Origin: Mesostigma viride
Taxonomy: Eukaryota; Streptophyta; Mesostigmatophyceae; Mesostigmatales; Mesostigmataceae
Length of the DNA: 64,000 nt
Assembly (NCBI GenBank): GCA_009746045.1
Contig: RPFO01000595.1
Coordinates: forward strand, 95,001-159,000
Direction: 5' to 3'
In this document: positions 12,401-23,293 of the stretch, in pieces
How the letters are laid out: each line of letters begins with the position of its first letter
Numbering within the stretch: position 1 is the stretch's first letter
Notes under the pieces: generated by a model
Database searches by the model: none
Told to the model about the DNA's origin: nothing
The model's input: only the letters and a program-made list of their open reading frames with translations
Made by a program: the position numbers and the translations under genes

Positions 12401-13899
12401 GGTGAGCACCACCTTTCTAAACTTGGCAATCCATGTTTGACCACGGAGACATGCTCACAGTCTTGCACCACTTTGACACTGGCGATGTGCCCGTTGCAGA
12501 CCACTTCCTCGCTATCTCATCTTCATCGTGCTTGGCGTGTGCTATCTCATCTTCATCTTCATCTGTGCTTGGCGTTCTCCGTTTAGCAGTACACACTGCC
12601 ACTCGAGATAACATATACTAGTATATAGCGCCGCGGTGTTAGGGGGCTAGTAAGGATGCGAGCATCACGCATTTGCTTGGGGGGGGGGGGGGGAGATGTA
12701 GAAAGCATGATTGTGCAGGATACGTGTTGGATATGCTATGTATGTAGGAGGGTATTAACAGTTCGCGGAGGCTATCCCTGCTTGGGAGCCTTCATCCGCC
12801 TTCCATTTTACGGCTAGGTCTATTGGATGGTAAGCCGCTATAATGGGCAGCTTTCTTGGTAAGCCACTACAAGTGTTTGTCACTAACATGGTTAGCTTTC
12901 TTGGTAAGCCACTGTTATGGTTAGTCACTTCTATGGTTAGTTGCCAAGTTCTTTCAGATGGGCCCACCATTCTCTTCCCATGCTTTTACTGACCCGCGGC
13001 ATGCAGCTGATTGTTCATTGTGCAATACGCGACACCCATTCTACTTCATATTGTTATCATATCATTATCACATTATCATAATATGACTACTATATTATTA
13101 TTTTATTATTACTGATTGTTCAATACATGATACCCGTTCTAGTTCCTCGCAGAACGCCTCCCCCCCATCAGATTTGGTATATCTCATCGTCACACCCTCA
13201 CATTGTTCCAGTCATCATCCTCCGTCATGACCCTGGTTCTGCCCTTCATTCCCGTCACACATTCTGCCATGGACCAACTTTATCATCATCACGCGCCAGC
13301 ATCTTCTGCTCCTGTTTGCCTCCTGCCACCATGACCCCGCACTCCACCATAACGCGCCACCATAACCCCGCACTCCACCATACCCCGCCACCATGACCCC
13401 GCAGGTGCGACGCAGCCAAGCGCTCCTCAGCTACAAGTACGGCCGCTTCTCCTACTGTGAGGCCAGCGCCATCTCCCCCTCCCGCGGCATCTCCGGTTAC
13501 CTATCCAACCGGCTCCAGTCCTGGGCTCTCATGGCCTCCGTCGGTTTCTTGGCCATCCGCCCCTTCCGCGCGCTCGCCCTTAAACTGCTGCCGTCCCCCG
13601 GGCAGGGACCCTCCAAGGAGAGCCTCCCCAAGGGCTACATGGAGGCCCGCGTGTTTGCAGAGAGCGAACCGGACGCGTCGGGGCGACAGCACACGGCGGT
13701 GGTCACGGTTAGCGGACAGGGGGACCCTGGGTATCTGATCACCTCGGCCATGCTCGCCGAGAGCGCGGTCTGCCTCGCCTTGGACAAGGTGGGGGCGGCG
13801 GGCGGCAGCCACACGAGCGCCTCGGCGATGGGCATGACGCTGGTGGAGCGGTTGAACCGGCAGCACGTGCTGCAGTTCGAGGCCAAGGATGTGGACTAG
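9485..13899 (+). CDS. Saccharopine-dehydrogenase-like oxidoreductase (SCCPDH / trans-acting enoyl reductase family)
   Basis: Exon 1 is 9485-10243 (253 codons) and exon 2 is 13405-13899 (164 codons plus TAG). The donor is ATT|GTACGT and the acceptor CCCCGCAG|GTG, both in phase 0, giving 417 residues, close to the usual 410-430. Residues 11-17 are GATGYTG, the Rossmann nucleotide-binding loop, followed by AIAGRSKEKL. Next come STVGPYAIHG, VDLTGE and the family motif HSCGFDSIPFDLGAL. Exon 2 carries VRRSQALLSYKYGRFSY and a C-terminal hydrophobic segment, then a region rich in small residues (GDPGYLITSAMLAE). The family is NAD(P)-binding; eukaryotic members sit on lipid droplets or mitochondria and their substrate is mostly unproven, so this is not a claim of lysine-pathway activity. 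The 3161-bp intron carries a hAT element and repeats, and the frame is undamaged. Confidence 0.93.
10480..12330. repeat. About 30-bp minisatellite split by the hAT insertion
   Basis: Units resembling ACGCACGTCTCNGGTAACAT then TTTACTAA occur at about 10480-10578 and resume at 12211-12330. The hAT element sits between them and its 8-bp target duplication is part of a unit. Joining the two flanks gives one continuous array. Confidence 0.75.
10579..12210. mobile_element. Non-autonomous hAT transposon in the SCCPDH-like gene intron
   Basis: The ends are a perfect 15-bp inverted repeat, CAGTGCTTTTGCTAA, flanked on both sides by the 8-bp direct repeat TTACTAGC (10571-10578 and 12211-12218). A CAG-G terminus with an 8-bp duplication is the hAT signature. 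Inside each end (about 10600-10710 and 12020-12190) lie many copies of TTCGTCAAACNGGTTGAC, subterminal repeats of the kind hAT transposases bind. No transposase ORF is present across 1632 bp, so it would need help in trans. It inserted into a minisatellite inside the intron. Confidence 0.9.
12660..13404. repeat. Intron remainder with short repeats up to the 3' splice site
   Basis: This holds a G-run (12679-12693), a repeat of GGTTAGCTTTCTTGGTAAGCCACT (about 12800-12950), and repeated CACCATGACCCCGCACTC units (about 13325-13400). The last unit leads directly into the acceptor CCCCGCAG at 13404. No coding sequence is recognised. Confidence 0.6.
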
Positions 13900-14844
13900 G
13901 TGGTGGCAGAAACGGTGGAATGTGCTGCACTTTCAGGCCACGGGATCTGGAGTAGGCAGTGGTAGTTGCGGCGGTTGAACGTGCAGCAGCATGTGCTGCA
14001 TGGTGAGGCCAATTAATCTACGTTCCACCAGGGTGACCCCCCTCGGTCCTAGATTACAGCACGCGGCTGCGCCATGTGGGTGCCAGTGGGCATGTGAGGC
14101 CAAGCGTCTGGACCAGGCAAAGCATCTGGACTAGGCCAAGCGCCTGGACTAGGCCAAGCACCTGGACTAAGCCAAGCACCTGGGCTAGGTCAAGCGCCTG
14201 GAGTATAGGTCAAGGAATTGAAGTAGTTTGATGACCTGAACTAGGTCAAGGAATTGAGGTAGGTTGATGGCCTGGATTAGGCAAGATGGAGGGCCTGGGA
14301 GAGGGGAATGAACAGGGGTGGATCCTGCAGAAATTTCAGCTGTGGCAAATCGTGTCTGCCCACTTGTACAATATTCTTCGCTGGTTAATCTGCTAGCCAA
14401 GGTGTAGATAACATTCAACAGCTCTGAGCTGTGTAGCTAGGAGATCTGTAAAAACAAGGCAGCCGGGCCATCGCAGTCTTGCATTCAGATTGTAACCCAT
14501 GCATGCAATCATGGGGTTTTCTATGTATAAGAGTAGCCACATACGCGGTTCATCTCATTGCCAACTCAACGCACAATCTTACTCTCGTACGAGCTTGACT
14601 GTGATTGTCTTCTCGGAGCACGCAACCAGTAAATTAGCGCGCCGGCCTGGCATGCCTGTTGTGAGCGCAAAAGTCATGGAGCTGATGTATAAGTGGCTCC
14701 TTGCGAGGGCCCTAGAGATGGCATCAAGACCTATATTTATTTCAATATTCAGGTATGACGTCACATTCCCATTGAATTTTCATATTAAGTGAGACAACTA
14801 TTCCTGGACGCATGGTGTTTCCAATATGTTTGTAAAAATTTTAT
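13900..14844. other. 3' flank of the SCCPDH-like gene with a 20-bp minisatellite
   Basis: GGACTAGGCCAAGCGCCT-like units repeat from about 14098 to 14210 and grade into a GGTCAAGGAATTGAGGTAG pair. A TGTAA, the usual chlorophyte polyadenylation signal, occurs near 14446, about 545 bp past the stop; its use is uncertain. Nothing else is recognisable before the retroelement begins near 14845. Confidence 0.5.
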
Positions 14845-16011
14845 TTGAATGCACTCCACAGAGCAACCGGCCAGGCAACCGGCCGGCCCAGTACAAAACA
14901 ATATCCCATACTAGAGGCGGTGGAGATGGGCGGGTGTATATGGTTGATTAGACGAGGGCATGGTGGTCTTTGGCTGGACTGCTGGGCGCTCGAGGCTCGG
15001 GCGGTTGGTCTAGAAATCAGCCCCAAAACGGAGGCCCTGGCCCTCGGCATGGCAGGGCCCCCACCCACACTCCGGCTCTTAGATCGACGACACCAAGGTC
15101 AACTACCCTACTTCAGGCCGCTTCAAGCTGCTCGGCAGTTGGCTTCCCGACTGCGAGGACGACCTGACGACACGGATCGGCATGGCGTGGGCGCAACTCC
15201 GTGACCACCGCCGCTGGTGCATGGGGCAACCCCGCCAGTACCCCGGATCATCAAGCTCCGATGGCGAGATCTGGGCTCCATCCATCTCCGCCCCCACACT
15301 CCGTTCCATCCTTACGGAAGCCTTCCAGCAGCACGTGACCCCCCTTGCTGCCGACATGTCAGCACTGGGCGGTACGATAGCTGCTGAGCTTCCTCACCTT
15401 TCCACCACCGTCGCCTCCACCTCCACTGCCGATTCCGCCTCCACTGCCGACATCAAAGCCAGCTCCTCGACCTCGACCAACGCCTTCAAGCCACTGCCAC
15501 CGCCCTTGAGTGCTTGCATGACACCGCCGGCCTCACCGCTCAGGCGGTGAAGGACATCGCTGCCCAGCCGGCGCCTGCTGGCCCGGCCAGTGATGTTCCC
15601 TCCACCTGGGCGCATCATACCACCTCCACCACCTCCACCATCGCGGCACAACTCAAGCAACAAGCCCTCGACCTTCGCGAGGAGGCCGACATCGACAAGC
15701 GCAGCCACAATCTCATCGTCAAGCACCTCGACCAGCCGTCAGGTGAGACCCCGACGAGCCTTATCATGGCACTTAAGCGCGACATTCTTGCCCCCATGTG
15801 CACAACTCACTGGCGAGATGCAGATGTCGGCTGTCTGCCTCCGGCTCCCCCGCGCGCGGGGTAAGGCTGGCCCGGCACCTGTGCTTCTCACCTTGAAGTA
15901 TACATGGGGGACAAGCTGGCTTTCCTTAAATGCAGCAAGAAGCTCTCGGAGACTCGCTTCACGCTGGACGACGACTTGACCCTGGCCCAGCAACAGCGGC
16001 GACGCGAGCTA
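14845..16011 (+). pseudogene. Chimeric retroelement: LINE reverse-transcriptase tail fused in frame to ORF1-type protein
   Basis: Around 14930-15090 one frame reads VGLEISPKTEALALG, the region after the RT active site in RTE/L1-like elements. After a frame change the next frame reads FKLLGSWLPDCEDDL with TRIGMAWAQLRDHRRW, the end of the RT domain. Near 15245 this joins, without a frame break, to DGEIWAPSISAP and EAFQQHVTPLAADMSALGG, which is ORF1 protein as in the copy at 61200-61420. The ORF1 part continues through a coiled coil and the LNLIV/LDDDLTLAQQQRRREL region, changing frame on the way, and stops at 16011 where the CACTA element is inserted. The final ORF1 piece is at 37624-37743. RT and ORF1 normally lie in the opposite order, so this looks like a template-switch product. 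Confidence 0.75.
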
Positions 16012-16064
16012 CACTATACTTTTCGTCCGAGGGTGGTAAAAAGGATCCGAGGCGTAAATTACCA
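16012..16064 (+). repeat. Left terminal inverted repeat of CACTA-1
   Basis: Fifty-three bases identical to the reverse complement of 37571-37623. It is immediately preceded by the TA target duplication. Confidence 0.95.
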
Positions 16065-16797
16065 CGCGGTAATCTTACCACGCACGATCCCACGCCTGAG
16101 ATCCAAGGCGGTAATAATTACAACGTCGAGTCTTAGGTAGTAAATTTACTAGCCGTAACGTTACCACGACGTATCTTTCGTAGTACTGTACCGACACGGG
16201 AGATTACCGCGACGGATCTTAGTTGAGAAGTTACCACCGGTAAATTAGGTGCCAGTGATCCGATGCTGTAAGATTACGTTTTAGTAAGTTACTAAGGGGG
16301 TCTTTGCCTGTCCACGGCCAGATGGATAATTATCAGGCGGAGCCAATTTTCGGAAGAACCGTTAGGTTCGCCAGAATTGGCGAAGCTTATAAGGCCGTAC
16401 ACGTGAGAAAACATAGGAATAGGGGATGAAAATCCGTCAATCCATCCATACATACATCCATCCATCCATCCATCCACCGAATTTGTCCCGAATTTGCAAG
16501 CAGAAGGGTGAGGTTCTTCCGAAAATTGGCTCCGCCGTAGAGTTTCAACGGGCAAGTTGCAAACACGCACGTTACTTGATATATTGTAATGGTGAAGTGG
16601 GAGAACGTGCGTGTCTATTAGCAAATGCAGCGAAATATAAAAATGTAGTTATCAGCCTTTGTCGCCTGTTCAGCAGTTGTCGTTGTCGGCCGTTGTCAGT
16701 AAGCGGCTATAGATTATGTGTGCTGGGGCCGGTGAAAAGACGCTAGCAAAGTTCGTCTGAATGGCGTCCAATAGAGGGGATTTCATTCTTATAGTGG

Positions 16798-17938
16798 ATT
16801 GTTCGACGAGGAGAAGGCGAGGTTGCTGGCGGAGAATGCGAAAGAGCAGAGGGAAGCAGCGGAAGCCGTGCGTGGAAGATGAGGTAACGGGATGGAGTGT
16901 GGGCCCTGGCTTCTGGTTATGAAATGATGGCGGTTGCAGGCCAGCCGTGCTCGCTGGTAATGGGTGTGTGGTGTTGAAATCCAAGTTCTGCGCTTATTCT
17001 CTTCTTTGGTCAATGATTGAAGGGATGTCGCCTTTTTTATTTTTGTGCATCTGCGTCCCGTCGTGACTGCCTCGTCATGGACGCCCAGGCGTAGAAGTTC
17101 GAACGAGGGAATGATTTTTCAAACGCCTGGATATGTTATGATGGTACGAATAAATGGTAATGGGTAGAGGCGGCCAAAATTTTGTTGGAAGTGTGCCAAC
17201 GCCGCACATACGACTTGAACAACCCTAGGTATCTTAGGAAAAGGAAGCACGGATACGTCGGAGTGGAGGAAGAGGAAGACGGTGACGATGGTGAAGACGG
17301 AGAGGTTTACAATGGAGGCCTTGAGAATGGGGAGACATTGAAGCAGGAGAGCAGGCTAGCGGTGAGTGGCCCGTCATGAATTACATTGTGGTTGCAGTTG
17401 TTAGCTAGGCGTGTTGATTGCTTCTTGCCGCGGGTAATCGCTAGCATGCATAACCTTCTTTTTTCAACAGGTGTTCTGGTGCATTGACTGCCGCAAAGCA
17501 ATTAATGGGACTGATTATGTGCCTATCATGCCGTTTGGGAATCATACATTGCCAACAATTTGTGTTTAGAAGGCGCGCCTTCAGAAGCATATTCAGCACC
17601 GCACGAACCAGGTGCTGAAGGCGTGCTTGGAGAGGAAGGGGTATAAAGTGCGCATGACTGCATCGAAGAAGAAGAAGCAGCAGGAATCGGGCAAGACCAT
17701 GATAACCGAGCCAGGATTGGCTTTCGTGCATGCAGTACATGGTGCGGCGCAGGCAGTGAATGCTGCATCGATTGCAGCGGTGCAGCCTGTGGCCATGGCG
17801 GTGCAGCGCACGGGTCCTGATGTGTGGGCGTTGGCGAAGGAGATTCACGATGCTGTCATGGCCACATTGTCAAGCCAAGGAATGGGTGTTGGTTCCAGTC
17901 AGGTGCCTCGCCCGGAGGAAGCTTTTCTTCTGTAAGCA
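16798..17938 (+). pseudogene. Unknown spliced gene inside CACTA-1, zinc-finger-like, with an in-frame stop
   Basis: A first exon candidate near 16798-16870 reads GLFDEEKARLLAENAKEQRE. A second, from about 17190, reads VCQRRTYDLNNPRYLRKRKH followed by an acidic stretch, ending near a donor G|GTGAGTGG (17361). After an acceptor TTTTTTCAACAG (17471), the next exon reads VFWCIDCRKAINGTDYVPIM, then a TAG in frame (about 17567-17569), then KARLQKHIQHRTNQVLKAC and a basic/alanine-rich tail ending at the stop at 17935. The CxxC and HxxH pairs resemble a BED-like or C2H2 finger, but spacing is unusual and I do not recognise the protein. The TAG sits where a CAG would keep the frame open, so it is either inactivating or an RNA-edited/read-through site. 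It could be a transposon accessory protein. Confidence 0.4.
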
Positions 17939-17941
17939 GAG

Positions 17942-18042
17942 GTGCGGCATCAAGCATTTGCAATCGCCATGAGAGCAGTGGAGATGTCTGCGGCATGAAG
18001 CATTTGCAATCGCCACGAGAGCAGTGGAGATGTCTGCGGCAT
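17942..18042. repeat. 50-bp direct duplication
   Basis: GGCATCAAGCATTTGCAATC and the following 30 bases are repeated once, with two changes, directly after the zinc-finger-like ORF. Confidence 0.85.
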
Positions 18043-18689
18043 TTGGAGATCTGCAGACAATTGCAGGAGGACATTGTGCGGTACGCTTGTAGGGTGTATG
18101 CTGTGTTCCGCTCGCTAATGGACATGTGCCCCTGTAACCTCTTCCAGGCTAGTATCTGCTATCCACCTGTTCAGGCTTGAAAAGTAAATTGCTGTACGGT
18201 TCACAATTGGCATGGCTTGACATGCACGCGTCCTTGACTGTGTTCTGCATGGGTTTGGGTTTTAGCGGTTTACATCAGACTCTGCTGTGTATCTGCTTAA
18301 TCAGCCGACGTGTCACATAGGGACAGCAACGGCGCTGGGATGCCGCCCGGTGTGAATGCGAGTGAGGTACGCGCTGTCATGCATGGCGGATGGGGCGTGG
18401 AAGCCACGACCCACGTTTTTGTGTTTGCACGGGGGGCTAGGGTGCAAGTTGTTGTGTTGCCCTGTCATTCATATGGCCATGGATACGCGGGAAGCTTTCC
18501 CCGTACCCATACTTAATGATGCATGGACTGGTTGTCACAGCCAAGGGTTTAGCTGTCGTGGGTTTGCTGAGTAATCATGGCAGGCTGCTAGGCTGGTGCT
18601 AGAACAGCCATAGCGCGGTTACTGCTATGTCTTGCCCGTGCTAACTGATGCTGCAGCCACATGTGCGTGGAGCGCGAATCGTCCCGTGA

Positions 18690-18960
18690 GGAGAAGGAGG
18701 AGGCGGGGCCGGTGCACCCACGGTCAGGCCGGTCCGGAGAAGAAGGAGGCGGAGCACCCAGTGTGGGAGAAGGAGAAGGCGGGGAAGCACTGAAGCTCCA
18801 CCCCATGTCAGGCCTCTAGTATAGGTGGCAGTTAACTAAACCCATGCACCTGCAGGTTGTAGCTCAGAATGTATTAAAAATCATATGCCCCTTTGCAGGT
18901 ATATGTGTAACAGTGACTCCCAACGGATATATGTTCCTAATTTGTTAAATTCTTACTGAA
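18690..18960 (+). mobile_element. 3' end of a non-LTR retroposon (family 1 tail)
   Basis: The segment from GTAGCTCAGAATGTATTA through ATATGCCCCTTTGCAGG to GTGACTCCCAACGGATATATG and TTCCTAA matches the 3' ends at 55795-55955 and 62480-62640, the latter being the tail of a full ORF1 retroposon. Only the tail is present here. Confidence 0.65.
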
Positions 18961-19400
18961 TAATTGTTGTCTTTATGAACCCATGAAGAGCAAAGCCCGG
19001 TGGAGTACATGTAACGCATTACCACGAGAAGGGGTCCCCACACCGCATTTCTTTGCTCTCTGTTCCTACTATGCAGAACAAGAAGAGGTGGAAGACCAAT
19101 GTCCCGGCTCACACGCCAGCCCCTGTGGGTAAGCCCCCTCCCCCAAAGCGGAAGGGGCGCTTTGGGGAGAAGTGTAGTTAGGATTTTGTAGACTAGATAG
19201 CTTAGAGTTAGCTTATTTCGATGTCGCGGCTTGACCCACCTCCACCCATTCAGCAAGGAATATGTGCTACATGATCTCCCAACGGAGGCATGTTATAATT
19301 TTATTTGATTGTTTAATGTAGTGTCTTGGGGCATGATGCAGATGAGATTTGTAACTTCCGTGTAATTATGTTTCTATAGAGATTAGCATAGTACTATAAA
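18961..19400. other. CACTA-1 interior with a second type of retroposon tail
   Basis: At 19228-19311, CAGCAAGGAATATGTGCTAC through ATGATCTCCCAACGGAGGCATG and an AT-rich end is the reverse complement of 56380-56470. The rest has no recognisable coding sequence. Confidence 0.55.
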
Positions 19401-19711
19401 CATCCATCCATCCATCCATCCATCCATCCATCCATCCATCCATCCATCCATCCATCCATCCATCCATCCATCCATCCATCCATCCATCCATCCATCCATC
19501 CATCCATCCATCCATCCATCCATCCATCCATCCATCCATCCATCCATCCATCCATCCATCCATCCATCCATCCATCCATCCATCCATCCATCCATCCATC
19601 CATCCATCCATCCATCCATCCATCCATCCATCCATCCATCCATCCATCCATCCATCCATCCATCCATCCATCCATCCATCCATCCATCCATCCATCCATC
19701 CATCCATCCAT
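19401..19711. repeat. (CATC)n microsatellite, about 77 perfect copies
   Basis: The tetranucleotide repeats without visible interruption for about 310 bp. All frames are open (MDGW on the minus strand), so the long ORFs here are artefacts. It follows retroposon-tail sequence. Confidence 0.97.
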
Positions 19712-19744
19712 TGATCGGGGTATCAAGGAGACAACCAGCGCAGG

Positions 19745-20070
19745 CCAGAAATCGGGAGAATCAGAAATCGGGGTATAGTCCTAGTACAGCCATGCTACGT
19801 CCTGGCTATGATGAGATTACTTGCCCACGCTCCTAGTGTTATGCCATGCTCACATGGGTCTTATTGCACCCACAGATTGCCGGATCGTTAGCGTGTCCGT
19901 TTAGCTAGCGTTCCCGAATGCAGCTGTGGCATGCCTTAGGCATGAAGGAGACTGGGGGTCTCTGCCCTTTCTCCTGTTGTGCACACACAGGGATTAAAAG
20001 CACTTCGGTGCTCCGTGACTCCCCAACGGGAGCACGTGTTTAATTAATTAATTAATTAATTAATTAATCG
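19745..20070 (+). mobile_element. 3' end of a non-LTR retroposon (family 2 tail)
   Basis: The segment matches the reverse complement of 45990-46270, the 3' end of a minus-strand ORF1-like retroelement. It ends GTGCTCCGTGACTCCCCAAC then GGGAGCACG and seven TTAA units. The inverted halves CTCCC and GGGAG around CAAC make a hairpin just before the tail. A second, diverged hairpin with its own tail follows at 20073-20140. Confidence 0.75.
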
Positions 20071-20140
20071 GGGTTAAGTAATGCTCCTTGACTCCCTAAT
20101 GGGGGCATGAGTTTAATAAATGAATTAAGTAGTTAGTTAA

Positions 20141-21265
20141 TAAATCAGGTTGATTCAGATGAGGTCCCTGCTGGTTCCTTGTGGACTGGCCAGCCAGGGA
20201 GATATCTTCTTACATGGTCAGGCCCTTGCCGACCATGTAAGAACGAACCTGTTAGGCGACGCAGTGGCCAACATTGGACATACCAAAGAGACAACCAGCG
20301 CCATTGGACATACCGCCATATGTTTGTCTCCGCGATATGATTTTAGCTGACATGCAGAGCACAGACACTGTTGGCGTCATCCGCTCAACCCCTCTTATTC
20401 AGACATGGGACCTCGGATATGTAGGATTAGTAGCGTTGCCCAGTCGGACATTGTCAAAGACTACGACCCCCCAGTTGTGGGTCCTAGGAAATTTAACAAG
20501 CATGATTGTCTCCTTGTTGATAGGCATTAATTAATCCTTGATGATAGGCATTGCTTGCGTGCAAGAGTAGCTCGGGGCCCATATTTTAGACTACTAGCTG
20601 AGCTGTGGACATACATGTTGTTATTGACGTCTTGACGGATATTGACGTCTTGGGGCACCTGACTTCCACTATATCTTCTTTGGGGAATTCAGAGATCCCG
20701 GTCCCCCAACATGGACATGAGACTAATTAAAATCAATTAATCAATGTCATGAATAGAGCGCGTTCATGACGTTCAGTCATGAACAGAGTCCTAACCTTAA
20801 ACACATAAGAAAACAATTATGGCGGGCCATGTGACCAATGTAAGAAGCTTAGCCCCCAAACATATTGTTGTCTCACGTAATGAATCACTTGCTGATCAAC
20901 AAATCGATGATTATCTCATAGGCACAATGTACCTCTGACCATCATTGCTGGCCCATGCATGCATGCACCAATGGCAGCCTACATGACACATACATCGCTT
21001 ATGTGCCATGTAAAAAATGCGACAAAGTGTCCATATAGGTACTCATAGATTAGCACAAATTCCTTAGCACGATGTGGACAACTTTACTTAACGGTGAAAG
21101 CCTGTCTCGCCCTTATTGCCTTGAGGGTTCCCGGCGATAGGTCCTGTCTGTTGGTCGACATTTTTCTTTTGCAGCTGGCCATCGTCGGTAGGTATGAATG
21201 ATCTCGATGCTAGCAATTACGATGATGATACCCGAGGTAGTCTATACCTAGGATCGAGAGCTTCT
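20141..21265. other. CACTA-1 interior, nothing recognised
   Basis: This stretch has no convincing ORF. A short hairpin is visible at 20208-20241 (CTTACATGGTC ... GACCATGTAAG). Confidence 0.5.
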
Positions 21266-21269
21266 TCTT

Positions 21270-22005
21270 GTATGGCAATGCCGGCAGTTAACTATTACTC
21301 CGAATAAAGAGTTAAGAGGTTGGCCCTCGGCAGTCGGCATGGCGATCACGGAGCGATGACGGGGCGATGACGGGGCGATGACGGGGCGTTGACGCGCGTG
21401 ATGAATAGGATCTGTTTGACAGGCGGCGGCTATTGGTAATATAGATTGTTGATTAAGAGAAGAGTTTAGATGTTGGCCCGTGGGCGATGACGGTGACGGC
21501 GTCACCGTCATCGCCCTCGACGGGCGTCATGAATACGACCTTTTTGATATGCGGCGGCTATTGGTAATATAGGTCGTTGACTACTACTCCGAATACAAAT
21601 GTAAAGAGTTAAGAGGTTGGCCCTCGGCTGGCTCGGCATGGCGATCACGGGGCGATGACGGGGCGATGACGGGGCGTTGACGCGCGTGATGAATAGGATC
21701 TGTTTGATAGGCGGCGGCTATTGGTAACATAGATTGTTGATTAAGAGAAGAGTTTAGATGTTGGCCCGTCGAGGGCGATGACGGTGACGGTCGTCACCGT
21801 CATCGCCCTCGACGGGCGTGATGATAAGCCCATGTTTGATATGCGGCAGCTATTGGTAGTATAGGTCGTTGACTATCACTCCGAATAAAGAGTTAACAGG
21901 TTAAGGCCCTCGGCCGGGCGATGACGGGGCGATGACGGGGCGTTGACGCTCGTGATGAATAGGACCTGTTTGATAGGCGGCGGCTATTGCTAATATATAG
22001 GTCGG
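21270..22005. repeat. About 306/276-bp tandem repeat, 2.5 copies
   Basis: GTTAAGAGGTTGGCCCTCGG occurs near 21311 and 21617 and, as a variant, near 21893. Each unit contains runs of GATGACGGGGC, the phrase GGCGGCTATTGGTAATATAG, and, in the first two, a hairpin built on GATGACGGTGACG. Confidence 0.85.
21770..21818. other. Near-perfect palindrome with 23-bp arms
   Basis: The arms begin CGTCGAGGGCGATGACGG and are separated by only GT. A shorter version occurs in the preceding unit near 21484-21522. Such a hairpin could extrude or block polymerases. Confidence 0.85.
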
Positions 22006-22655
22006 ATATTTGTGTACCACCCCCCTCCTTCCCACGGCAGGTACGCAGCGACCCGCTGTTGTCCTGGCTGCAATTGTGTATCACTTGTACGGTATTTGTG
22101 TATCACTTGTAGCGTATTTGTGTATCACTTGTCCTCCTTCCCACGGCCAGAGTGAGATCGTACGTTATACGCGTTATACGGTCACGGTGGAGTATAATGT
22201 ATAATACGGTATAATGCGGTATAATACGGTATTATACGTTTTCGTACGGACACACTCAGAATACTCTGATTTTACACATTTTAAGACACCCACCATCAAT
22301 CCACATGTTTTTAACACTGTTTTGGACATAATCCAAGGTTGCCCTACCAGCTCGGCTATACTCTATACGGTGGATATTGTGGACACGATCGATGTATTGC
22401 ATGTAATACTGAGAATGTAAACGTGCGCATGCATAATTGTGTGTATGTGTATATATGTGGCTTTATATTGGTTATGTTTACTTGGGTGCCTTCACTTTGA
22501 TGCAAGTAATTATATATTTTAATATATATATGTGGCTGTGCATGCACGCAAATACTACAGTAGTATACAATTAATGCATGTAGTATGTTTGCATGGTGCG
22601 ATGCTATGTGAATATACTGAGCTGCATGTGACTACAGGTGTGTGACTCGTGGTGT

Positions 22656-22726
22656 GCATTAATTAATTAATTAACTGAATTAATTAATTAATATTAATTA
22701 ATCTCGTGTCCCCGTTGGGGAACCAC
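22656..22726 (-). mobile_element. Retroposon tail, (TTAA)n plus hairpin, minus strand
   Basis: On the minus strand this reads GTGGTTCCCCAACGGGGACACG, then many TTAA units. It is the same hairpin-plus-tail as at 20010-20070 and directly abuts family-C sequence. Confidence 0.65.
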
Positions 22727-23009
22727 GGAGGCTAAACAGGTGGGGATGTGATAAGTAACTCACATATTCTCACCTTCCATACAACAACCTTGTTTTCCAG
22801 CAGGCTGAAGAGCATGACAGGCGTCTATGAGCTCGCCAGCTCCTTGCAACGGTGATGCCGCTCCCAGGCAGCTAGGGTCCTTGACTACGCAATATAGAAT
22901 GTCTACCGTGTGAAAACCTCCATACAGGAAGCGTAGCAAAGCCAGATAACTGCCCGATCAATTCTGGGTAGCTTTAGGAAGCATGGCATACGCAGCGTAA
23001 GGAAAACCA

Positions 23010-23293
23010 TTGAAAGCTGCGGAAAATCTGATAGCACAACTGCAACAAGTGGAGAACAAAATAGCAAGAAAAACCCAGAAACGGCGCAAAAAGTTTCATG
23101 CCAGGTTCATTAAGAGCGCAAACAGACTGGGCGGTGACATGCGGCAAATCAACGTACCACGGCCGGCATTATTTCCTACCCCGGCGCGCAAGAAAAGCCA
23201 GCCAGCCATGGATGGATTAACCGCGGATCGCGCAGGCCTGAACGAAATCATTTTAGAAATGACAGGAAATGGCCGCAGATCGAAGATGCTTAG
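23010..23293 (+). CDS. Conserved coiled-coil ORF of family C (fragment)
   Basis: The frame reads AAENLIAQLQQVENKIARKT then a lysine-rich stretch, HARFIKSANRLGGDMRQINV, and DGLTADRAGLNEIILEMTGN. The copy on the minus strand at 50307-50030 keeps the same frame with mostly conservative changes (K/R, I/T), suggesting protein-level selection before copying. There is no ATG at the front (the first in-frame codon after a stop is near 23005), so an upstream exon is likely. It resembles no family I can name. In the uninterrupted copy the frame runs about 60 codons further. Confidence 0.4.
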
